Source: Claveliimonas sp964652805 (GTDB lineage Bacteria; Bacillota; Clostridia; Lachnospirales; Lachnospiraceae). From it: a stretch of 6,115 nucleotides of DNA. Position 1 is the first letter of the stretch; every line of letters starts with the position of its first letter. Below are positions 1 through 5,710 of this stretch, one piece after another. Under the pieces are notes generated by a model, which saw nothing but the letters and a program-made list of their open reading frames with translations, ran no database searches and was not told the DNA's origin. A program made the translations under genes and the position numbers. The stretch is taken from positions 1 to 6,115 of the forward strand of contig CAZZBJ010000110.1 of assembly GCA_964652805.1 (NCBI GenBank), in the 5' to 3' direction.

Positions 1-173
1 GCAGGAACTGCTCTGCAAAGTGTTACTGCAGCGGCGGCTGCATGGCCAAAGCCTACAATTTCCTCGGCACCCTGCACGAGGTATACGATATCGGATGCGA
101 GATGCAGCGCAAGAGAGTGGAGTGCGCCATCATGATGAAGGCGGCTCTGGCGGATGCTTCCGACGAGGCGTAA
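1..173 (+). CDS. scfB: SCIFF-peptide radical SAM maturase, C-terminal end (partial)
   Basis: This is the last 56 complete codons of a gene that starts left of the window, read in the frame whose first full codon is at 3 and whose TAA stop is at 171-173. The peptide begins RNCSAKCYCSGGCMAKAYNF and ends MMKAALADASDEA. Bases 1-2 (gc) fit the end of a Cys codon, which would give the CX2CX5CX3C pattern of a SPASM domain, the auxiliary iron-sulfur cluster region of peptide-modifying radical SAM enzymes. The run YCSGGC, then IGCE and KRVECAIMMKAALA, matches what I recall of maturases that form thioether crosslinks in the six-cysteine SCIFF peptide. There is an extra Cys at residue 5 of the visible part, inside the X5 gap. 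Close linkage to secDF (30 bases downstream) is known for this family in Clostridia and supports the call. The radical SAM core and the SCIFF peptide gene are outside the window. Confidence 0.85.
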   Translation, partial: RNCSAKCYCSGGCMAKAYNFLGTLHEVYDIGCEMQRKRVECAIMMKAALADASDEA

Positions 174-203
174 GATGTAATATAAAGAAAAGAGGATACA
201 GAC

Positions 204-2381
204 ATGAACAAGAAAAAAGGCATACTGAGTCTGATACTGACAGCCGTACTGATCATACTTCTCGCCTACACCTGTATTGTGCGCTTTGGCCCCACAGGCA
301 CGGGTGCTTCCAGAAATATCAAGCTGGGCCTGGACCTGGCCGGCGGTGTCAGTATTACTTACCAGGTAAAGGATGAAAATCCTACGGATGAGCAGATGAG
401 CGACACCATCTACAAGCTCCAGAGACGTGTGGAGCAGTATAGCACAGAGGCCACTGTGTACCAGGAGGGAGACGACCGGATCAGCATCGAGATCCCCGGT
501 GTGACAGACGCCAACACCATCCTGGAGGAGCTGGGCCAGCCGGGAGCTCTGGAGTTCCAGACGTCTGACGGTGAGACAGTCCTCACCGGATCGGATGTGG
601 AGACAGCCTCCGTCAGGTCCGGACAGGACGACTTGGGTAATACGGAGTATACCGTTGAGCTGGACCTGACAGACGAGGGCGCTCAGAAGTTTGCGGAGGC
701 TACAGAGGCCAACGTGGGAAACCAGATCTCCATCATCTATGACGGTGAGACCATCAGCAGCCCGGTGGTTAACGAGGCCATCACAGGCGGACAGGCCTAC
801 ATCACAGGAGACTTTACATACGAGGAGGCGGAGAACCTGGCCTCCACCCTCCGCATCGGCGGCCTGCAGCTGGAGCTTGAGGAGCTCCGCTCCAACGTGG
901 TGGGAGCCCAGCTTGGCGAGCAGGCAGTCACCACCAGCGTGCAGGCCGGAGTTGTGGGCCTGGCCCTCGTGTTCCTCTTCATGTGCTTTGTGTATCTGCT
1001 TCCGGGACTTGCATCCAGCATGGCCCTGCTGATCTACACAGGCATCGTGCTGGTGATCCTGAACGCCTTTGACGTCACTTTGACCCTGCCTGGTATAGCG
1101 GGTATCATTCTGAGTATCGGTATGGCGGTGGACGCCAACGTCATCATCTTTGCCCGCGTGAAGGAGGAGATGTCAAAGGGCAAGAGCGTGCGGAACTCTC
1201 TGAAGGCCGGCTTCCACAAGGCCATGTCCGCCATCGTGGACGGCAATGTGACCACCCTGATCGCAGCGGCTGTGCTCTGGTTCAGGGGCAGCGGAAGTGT
1301 GAAGGGATTTGCCCAGACGCTGGCCATCGGTATCATCGTATCCATGTTCACGGCCCTTGTCATCACCCGCATGATCGTGTACGCATTCTACGCAGTGGGC
1401 ATCCGAAACGAAAAGCTGTACTACCGGCCGAGAAAGCCAAGAGAGCCTATCCATTTCGTGGGAAGGAGAGCTGTTTTCTTTGCTATTTCCCTGCTCCTCA
1501 TCGTGGCAGGATTTGGCGTTGCCGGCTACAATGCGGCCAGAGGAAACGGCGTTATGAACTACGGCCTGGAATTCCAGGGAGGAACCTCTACCAATGTGAC
1601 CTTTAACGAGGATTACACTATCGATGAGATTGACGCCCAGATCATCCCCGTGGTGGAGGAGGCTACAGGAGACAACAATGTCCAGGCTCAGAAGGTGGAG
1701 GGAAGCAACCAGATCATCTTCAAGACCTCCACTCTTGACATTGACACCCGTGAGGCTCTGAATCAGGCTCTGGTGGACAACTTCCAGGTGGACGAGTCGC
1801 TGATCACCTATGAGAATATCAGTTCCACGGTCAGCAGCGAGATGAAGACGGACGCCATCGTGGCGGTTATCATCGCCACAGTGCTCATGCTCCTCTACAT
1901 CTGGTTCCGGTTCAAGGACATTCGTTTTGCCACAAGCGCGGTTCTGGCTCTGCTCCACGACGTGCTGATCGTAGCTCTGTTCTACGCAGTGGCCAGGATT
2001 TCCGTGGGCAATACATTTATCGCATGTATCCTGACCATCTTCGGATACTCCATCAACGCCACCATCGTTATCTTCGACCGTATCCGCGAGGAGTTGAAGC
2101 TGGCGCCCAGGGACGAGGATCTGACATACATTGTAAACAAGAGTATTACACAGACGCTGACGAGAAGTATCTATACCTCTCTCACAACCTTTATCACCAT
2201 TGCGGTACTCTTTGTCATGGGCGTAAGCTCCATCCGGGAGTTCGCCCTGCCGCTGATGGTGGGCGTTGTATGCGGCGCTTACTCTTCTGTATGTATCACG
2301 GGTTCGCTTTGGTACGTCATGAAGACAAAGTTTGGCGGAAAGAAGAAAGAGGCGGAGAAATCCGGAAAGAAGAAAAAATAG
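204..2381 (+). CDS. secDF: SecDF fused protein-export membrane protein
   Basis: A 725-residue membrane protein fusing SecD and SecF, as in Bacillus (about 737 residues). SecDF works with SecYEG, using proton flow to pull exported proteins across the membrane. The ATG at 204 follows AGAGGA (191-196) by 7 bases. There is one membrane segment at about residues 7-27, then the outer P1 domain with the LGLDLAGG motif (41-48), then segments at about 248-268, 271-290, 296-318, 340-362 and 368-392. The SecF half starts with a segment at about 423-442, followed by the outer domain with GLEFQGGT (454-461), then segments at about 550-568, 576-594, 600-623, 650-670 and 677-705. The charged residues thought to carry protons are present: Asp310 in GMAVDANVIIF, Asp625 in FDRIREE and Arg654 in TLTRS. 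One familiar motif differs: SINATI (Ala619), where many SecF proteins have SINDT. The C-terminus is a lysine-rich tail. The gene looks intact. It follows scfB by 30 bases, so they are probably co-transcribed. Confidence 0.96.
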   Translation: MNKKKGILSLILTAVLIILLAYTCIVRFGPTGTGASRNIKLGLDLAGGVSITYQVKDENPTDEQMSDTIYKLQRRVEQYSTEATVYQEGDDRISIEIPGVTDANTILEELGQPGALEFQTSDGETVLTGSDVETASVRSGQDDLGNTEYTVELDLTDEGAQKFAEATEANVGNQISIIYDGETISSPVVNEAITGGQAYITGDFTYEEAENLASTLRIGGLQLELEELRSNVVGAQLGEQAVTTSVQAGVVGLALVFLFMCFVYLLPGLASSMALLIYTGIVLVILNAFDVTLTLPGIAGIILSIGMAVDANVIIFARVKEEMSKGKSVRNSLKAGFHKAMSAIVDGNVTTLIAAAVLWFRGSGSVKGFAQTLAIGIIVSMFTALVITRMIVYAFYAVGIRNEKLYYRPRKPREPIHFVGRRAVFFAISLLLIVAGFGVAGYNAARGNGVMNYGLEFQGGTSTNVTFNEDYTIDEIDAQIIPVVEEATGDNNVQAQKVEGSNQIIFKTSTLDIDTREALNQALVDNFQVDESLITYENISSTVSSEMKTDAIVAVIIATVLMLLYIWFRFKDIRFATSAVLALLHDVLIVALFYAVARISVGNTFIACILTIFGYSINATIVIFDRIREELKLAPRDEDLTYIVNKSITQTLTRSIYTSLTTFITIAVLFVMGVSSIREFALPLMVGVVCGAYSSVCITGSLWYVMKTKFGGKKKEAEKSGKKKK

Positions 2382-2400
2382 GTAAGAGAAGATACAGCAT

Positions 2401-2431
2401 GGGGTGTGCGGGCGACTGCACGCCCCTTTTT
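2401..2431 (+). terminator. Rho-independent terminator behind secDF
   Basis: GGGGTGTGC (2401-2409) pairs with GCACGCCCC (2418-2426), giving 9 base pairs with one G-T wobble and an 8-base loop. Five T's follow at 2427-2431. It begins 20 bases after the secDF stop and lies 72 bases before the recJ start, so it should end or reduce transcription between the two genes. The T tract is short, so it may be leaky. Confidence 0.75.
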
Positions 2432-2487
2432 CTACCGTTCTTCCTGTCGGTCCCCTGGCGGCCGCGGGCGGGATGAGGAGAACAATT

Positions 2488-2492
2488 GGAGG
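2488..2492 (+). promoter_or_regulatory. Ribosome binding site that fixes the recJ start
   Basis: GGAGG lies 10 bases before the ATG at 2503. The reading frame stays open back to a GTG at 2404, but that codon lies inside the terminator stem. The other in-frame ATG at 2473 has no good ribosome binding site. The protein from 2503 (MKERWVLLRKGADF) starts the way clostridial RecJ proteins do. Confidence 0.7.
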
Positions 2493-2502
2493 ACAGAAGA
2501 GG

Positions 2503-4278
2503 ATGAAAGAACGCTGGGTTTTGTTGAGAAAAGGGGCGGATTTCGCCGGGATCGGGGAGAGGTTTCACATCAGTCCCCGTCTGGCCTGCCTGATCCGCAA
2601 CAGAGAGATCATAGGGGACAAAAATATCGAGAGCTATCTCTACGGCACCATCGCCGACCTGGAGGATGGCATGCTGATGCGGGACATGGACCGGGCGGTG
2701 GAGATCCTGATGGAGAAGGTGCGGGAGGGAGCCTCTATCCGCATCATCGGTGACTACGACATTGACGGCATCTGCGCTACCTACATCCTGCTGGAGGGAC
2801 TGAAGGGTCTGGGGGCTGTGGTGGACACGGACATTCCGGACCGGATTGCGGACGGGTACGGCTTGAGCAGGCACCTCATCGACCGGGCCTTTGATGCGGG
2901 GACCGACACCATTGTGACCTGTGACAACGGCATTGCGGCCGCGGAGGAGATTGCCTGTGCGCACAAGCTGGGAATGACTGTGATTGTGACAGACCACCAC
3001 GAAGTGCCCTTTGACGAGGAGGAGGGGGAGAAGCGGTATCACCTGCCCCCGGCGGCAGCGGTAGTGGACCCGAAGCGGGCGGACTGTCCCTATCCATTCA
3101 AGGGGCTGTGCGGCGCCGCCGTGGCCTACAAGCTGATGGAGGCTCTCTACGAGGCTATGGGGAAGGACTCTGCGGACATAGATTATCTGATGGAGGAGGT
3201 GGCCTTCGCTACAGTGGGGGATGTCATGGACCTGACAGGGGAGAACCGGATCTTTGTCCGTCAGGGTCTGGAGATGCTCCGGTCCACCTCCAACCTGGGG
3301 CTGCGCTCCCTCATAGAGTGTACGGGCATTGATAGGAAGACTGTGAGCACCTATCATATCGGCTTTGTCCTTGGCCCCTGTCTCAATGCCAGCGGCAGGC
3401 TGGACACGGCCAAGCGGGCTCTGGCCCTCCTTGACGCCGACTCAAAGAAGGAGGCTGATCTGCTGGCAGGGGATCTGAAGGCCCTCAATGACAACCGGAA
3501 GGAGATGACGGAGGAGGCGGTGCAAAAGGCCGTGGATCAGGTGGAGCACACTGCTGCCGGACAGCAGAAGGTGCTGGTGCTCTATCTGCCGGACTGCCAT
3601 GAAAGCCTGGCTGGGATCGTGGCGGGGCGGGTGCGGGAGAAATACTGCCGTCCTGTCTTTGTCATCACAGACAGCGGCGACGGGGAGCTGGCCAAGGGTT
3701 CCGGCCGGTCCATCGAGGCATACCACATGTACGAGGAGCTGAACAAGTGCAGGGGCCTGTTCGTGAAGTTCGGGGGCCACAGGCTGGCCGCCGGGCTGAC
3801 CCTGGAGAAGAAAAATATCGAGAAGTTCCGCCAGGACATCAACGCAGTGTGCACGCTGACCGAGACGGATATGACGGAGAAGGTGTCCATCGACATGCAG
3901 ATGCCCTTCTCCTGCGTAACAGAGGAGCTGCTGGAGGAGCTAAAGCTTTTGGAGCCCTTTGGTAAAGGCAACACAAAGCCTGTGTTCGCCCAAAGGAATG
4001 TATCCATTGTCTCCTGCAGGCTGATAGGGAAAAACAGAAATATGCTGAGACTGAGACTGCGGGACGGGTCCGGCACGGATATGGATGCGGTGTACTTCGG
4101 GGATGCCCGGGGCTTTCTGGACCAGGTGGAAGAACGATACGGCTTTGCGGTGCGGGAAAGTTTTTTTGAGGGGGAATACCGGCGGATCCGTCTCTTGGTT
4201 GCCTACTATCCGGGCGTAAATGAATATATGGGACAGAGGAGTATGCAGATCGTTGTCACCCACTACCAGATTGTCTGA
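2503..4278 (+). CDS. recJ: Single-stranded-DNA-specific 5'-3' exonuclease RecJ
   Basis: A 591-residue DHH-family nuclease that digests single-stranded DNA from 5' ends in recombination and repair; it acts in the cytoplasm with divalent metal ions. Residue numbers are from the ATG at 2503. DHH-domain motifs are DYDIDG (84-89), TDHHE with Asp164-His165-His166, and VDPK with Asp189. The GPCLNASGRLDTA motif starts at 291 and the SLAGIVAGR motif at 368. The DHHA1 domain carries FGGH (Gly424, Gly425, His426). A C-terminal OB-fold region starts near LEPFGKGN (483-490) and runs to the end. All expected catalytic positions are present, so the gene looks functional. The length is close to E. coli RecJ (577) and lacks the extra C-terminal domain of Bacillus RecJ (about 786). 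In many Clostridia apt and relA follow recJ; here they do not. No clear promoter is visible in the 71 bases after the secDF terminator, so expression may depend on read-through or on a promoter I cannot recognise. Confidence 0.95.
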   Translation: MKERWVLLRKGADFAGIGERFHISPRLACLIRNREIIGDKNIESYLYGTIADLEDGMLMRDMDRAVEILMEKVREGASIRIIGDYDIDGICATYILLEGLKGLGAVVDTDIPDRIADGYGLSRHLIDRAFDAGTDTIVTCDNGIAAAEEIACAHKLGMTVIVTDHHEVPFDEEEGEKRYHLPPAAAVVDPKRADCPYPFKGLCGAAVAYKLMEALYEAMGKDSADIDYLMEEVAFATVGDVMDLTGENRIFVRQGLEMLRSTSNLGLRSLIECTGIDRKTVSTYHIGFVLGPCLNASGRLDTAKRALALLDADSKKEADLLAGDLKALNDNRKEMTEEAVQKAVDQVEHTAAGQQKVLVLYLPDCHESLAGIVAGRVREKYCRPVFVITDSGDGELAKGSGRSIEAYHMYEELNKCRGLFVKFGGHRLAAGLTLEKKNIEKFRQDINAVCTLTETDMTEKVSIDMQMPFSCVTEELLEELKLLEPFGKGNTKPVFAQRNVSIVSCRLIGKNRNMLRLRLRDGSGTDMDAVYFGDARGFLDQVEERYGFAVRESFFEGEYRRIRLLVAYYPGVNEYMGQRSMQIVVTHYQIV

Positions 4279-4304
4279 TAATAGACGCGGGAAGCGGAAA
4301 TTGG

Positions 4305-4324
4305 ACTGATAATATATTGACAGT
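4305..4324. promoter_or_regulatory. Imperfect palindrome overlapping the -35 box, possible operator
   Basis: The 20-base site reads ACTG-AT-AATATATT-GA-CAGT; 16 of the 20 positions are symmetric around the centre. It covers the TTGACA at 4317-4322. A symmetric AT-rich site at this place is typical of a repressor site, but no regulator is known and chance is possible in AT-rich DNA. Confidence 0.35.
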
Positions 4325-4344
4325 CCCCGGAAAATGTGCATAAT
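4317..4344 (+). promoter_or_regulatory. Sigma-A-type promoter for the prd-like remnant
   Basis: A perfect TTGACA (4317-4322) and CATAAT (4339-4344, five of six consensus bases) are separated by 16 bases. Transcription would start near 4350, about 50 bases before the ATG at 4401. This is the best promoter match I see in the window. It indicates that the prd-like unit had its own transcription, independent of recJ. Confidence 0.7.
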
Positions 4345-4387
4345 AATATAAAACCGACTGTAGTTCAGACTAATGACAGACTATAAT

Positions 4388-4393
4388 AGGAGG
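4388..4393 (+). promoter_or_regulatory. Strong ribosome binding site for the PrdE-like reading frame
   Basis: AGGAGG followed by 7 bases and ATG at 4401 is a near-ideal Shine-Dalgarno arrangement. It confirms 4401 as the true start of the broken gene and shows that its 5' end is preserved. Confidence 0.85.
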
Positions 4394-4400
4394 TATTGGT

Positions 4401-4859
4401 ATGGGTCTTGGGCCAAGTATAAAGATGACAACGCTGCATCACTATAACTGTCCGGTGACAAAGGCGTTGAGTGCGGATGAGGAGATCGAATTTCTCGGTA
4501 TTATCGTGGACGGAGTGTCAGAGGTCTGCGACGACAAGATTTATTCTGCCGTGCGGACAGGTTTTATGGCGGAGGGCATGCGCGCGGACGGGGCCATTGT
4601 CGCCATTGACGGGTGGGGGAATCATCATGTTGATTTTGTGAATGTGATCGAGTAGCTGGGGCAGAAGGGGATCCCCTCGGTTGGTCTGAGCTATATCGGC
4701 CAGCAGAGCCGGATTGTCTGCACAAATGAGTATGTGGACACGGTCATTGATTTTAACAAATGCGCTTCCGGGTATGAGTCCTGCGTGGCGGGACAGAACA
4801 ACCTGGCGGACTATGACGCCTGCAAGGCAGTCGCTCTCCTTAAAAACAAGATGAAAAAG
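4401..4859 (+). pseudogene. prdE: PrdE-like protein (D-proline reductase family), broken by an amber codon
   Basis: From ATG 4401 the frame begins MGLGPSIKMTTLHHYNCP and includes MRADGAIVAIDGWGNHHVDF, which I recognise as like PrdE, a small paralogue of the C-terminal part of the D-proline reductase proprotein PrdA. TAG at 4653-4655 stops it after 84 residues. The same frame continues without a gap in similarity (LGQKGIPSVGLSYIGQQ, then EYVDTVIDFNK, ending KAVALLKNKMKK near 4859). Together the two parts make about 153 residues including the stop position, close to the normal length of the family as I recall it. The position of the stop is usually Gln or Glu, so one base change (CAG or GAG to TAG) explains it. 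There is no stop after KMKK; the frame runs on into a PrdD-like segment. The promoter and ribosome binding site are intact. The parent family takes part in reducing D-proline to 5-aminovalerate in Stickland fermentation; the exact role of PrdE is not known to me. Read-through of TAG is possible but less likely given the neighbouring lesions. Confidence 0.75.
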
Positions 4860-5070
4860 AGCGGAAGACCCGCCGCGGAGGGAACGCCGCAGAAGCCGTA
4901 CTCCCTGCGCAGGCTGACGAGAAAGACCATACCCGTGCAGGAGCTTCGGGGACAGGACTTCTCTGGAGAGAGGCGTGCTGACGATACGCAGGGGCATAGA
5001 AGACAACATTGCCGCTTCACAGCCCAGGATCAAAAAGATTACCGTCAGCATCGTACAGCCGGGAGAGCAT
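4860..5070 (+). pseudogene. prdD: PrdD-like (or PrdA N-terminal-like) stub, frameshifted and truncated
   Basis: After a linker (SGRPAAEGTPQKP), the frame continues from the PrdE-like part as YSLRRLTRKTIPVQELR (4899-4949). Beyond the GGGG run at 4948-4951 the similarity moves to the next frame: DRTSLERGVLTI from 4951, then RRGIEDNIAASQPRIKKITV and VQPGEH ending at 5070. Removing one G from the run restores a single frame. This resembles the start of PrdD, or the related N-terminal half of PrdA, which continues from the PGEH region to a motif like NTIMDI-PISTK. Here it breaks off directly after PGEH, and the shifted frame stops at TGA 5095-5097. Only about 57 of an expected 250 or so residues remain. 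The choice between PrdD and PrdA cannot be settled because the distinguishing part is lost. Whether the in-frame E-to-D fusion is ancestral or comes from loss of a stop is unclear. Confidence 0.65.
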
Positions 5071-5609
5071 GGTTTGACATTCCGTCATCAGAGCTGATGG
5101 TTACCCATGGAGGCTTTGACAACTCCGATATCAATAAGGATGTTAATGCCATGTTCCCGATCGACCGTCTGCATGAGCTGGCAGACGAGGGATTCATCGG
5201 ATCTCTTCCCAAGGAGACATACACATTCATGGGTGGTGGCGGAAATGTGGAGAAATTCAGAAATGAGACAGGACCGGAAATTGCCCGCAAGCTGAAGGAG
5301 CAGGGAGTGGATATCGTTCTGTGCACAGGCGGCTGCGGAACCTGCCACAGGTCCGCGACGATCGTTACACGCTGCTGTGAGGAGGCAGGCATGAGCTGCT
5401 GCGTCATCGCCGCTCTTCCGCCGATCGCACGTCAGCAGGGCGCTCCGCGTATCACGGCTTCTCATGTGCCGATCGGATCCAACGCAGGCGAGCCGAACAA
5501 TAAAGAGATGCAGACAGCTATTATTAAAGAGTCTCTTGAGTGGGTTCGCGACTGCCCGAGCTTTAACCAGACAAAGGTTCTTCCTTACGAGTACAGACAT
5601 AACGTATAA
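5071..5609 (+). pseudogene. prdB: PrdB-like reductase subunit, N-terminally truncated, Cys at the selenocysteine site
   Basis: From about 5082 the frame reads PSSELMVTHGGFDNSDINKD, then MFPIDRLHELADEGFIGSLP, FMGGGGNVEKF, the redox motif CTGGCGTCHRS, IAALPPIARQQGAPR, and SNAGEPNNKEMQTAIIKESL, ending VLPYEYRHNV at TAA 5607-5609. This is the family of PrdB (D-proline reductase, about 240 residues) and GrdB (glycine reductase). About 65 N-terminal residues are missing and are replaced by the PrdD-like stub in another frame, which indicates a deletion with a join at about 5071-5082. In PrdB and GrdB the redox motif is Sec-x-x-Cys (UGTC); here it is Cys-x-x-Cys, with TGC at 5334-5336. An ATG at 5097 overlaps the stop of the shifted upstream frame (TGATG) and could allow a 170-residue product, so some expression cannot be excluded. 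The open frame from ATG 4734 through 5609 is not one protein: its middle part (about 4950-5070) is out of frame. Confidence 0.75.
5337..5354 (+). other. Hairpin directly after the Cys codon at the expected Sec position
   Basis: GGA-A-CCTG pairs with CAGG-TCC around a CCA loop, giving seven base pairs with one bulged A, starting at the base after TGC 5334-5336. Bacterial selenocysteine insertion elements are hairpins just after the UGA codon, so this could be a relic. The loop lacks the GU bases known to matter for SelB binding in E. coli, and the spacing is very short. It may be chance. Confidence 0.25.
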
Positions 5610-5625
5610 TCTTATCAGCAGACTG

Positions 5626-5678
5626 ACAGAGGGTATCCCCGGGGCCTTGACCGACCGGAGGGATACCCTCTGTTTTTT
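5626..5678 (+). terminator. Rho-independent terminator behind the prd-like remnant
   Basis: ACAGAGGGTATCCC (5626-5639) pairs perfectly with GGGATACCCTCTGT (5660-5673) over 14 bases, with a 20-base loop. Six T's at 5673-5678 follow on the plus strand. It starts 17 bases after the PrdB-like stop. No T tract follows on the other strand, so it acts on rightward transcripts. It shows that the 3' end of the ancestral unit is preserved. Confidence 0.93.
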
Positions 5679-5710
5679 GAGATACTGAAATAAGAGAAAC
5701 TGGATTCCGT

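Noticed and set aside
1173..1958. Minus-strand open frame of 261 codons across secDF.
   Set aside because: It is fully antisense to conserved SecDF membrane segments, its product is rich in His and other odd composition, and no start signal is apparent. It is a codon-bias shadow.
2404..2502. Longer recJ start at GTG 2404 or ATG 2473.
   Set aside because: 2404 lies within the terminator stem, the added residues do not look like RecJ, and GGAGG at 2488-2492 serves the ATG at 2503.
2317..3357. Minus-strand open frame of 346 codons across the secDF end and recJ.
   Set aside because: It is antisense to the conserved DHH domain of RecJ and crosses the terminator; no recognisable protein features.
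4273..4286. GTCT-GATAAT-AGAC as a recJ terminator.
   Set aside because: Only four base pairs and no T tract.
4382..4387. TATAAT as a second -10 box.
   Set aside because: No -35 box at a suitable distance, and it touches the ribosome binding site, leaving no room for a leader.
4734..5609. Open frame of 291 codons from ATG 4734 as a single gene.
   Set aside because: Its first part is the end of the PrdE-like module and the start of the PrdD-like one, codons about 73-112 are out of frame with the PrdD-like sequence, and only the rest is PrdB-like. The ATG is internal to a module and has no good ribosome binding site.
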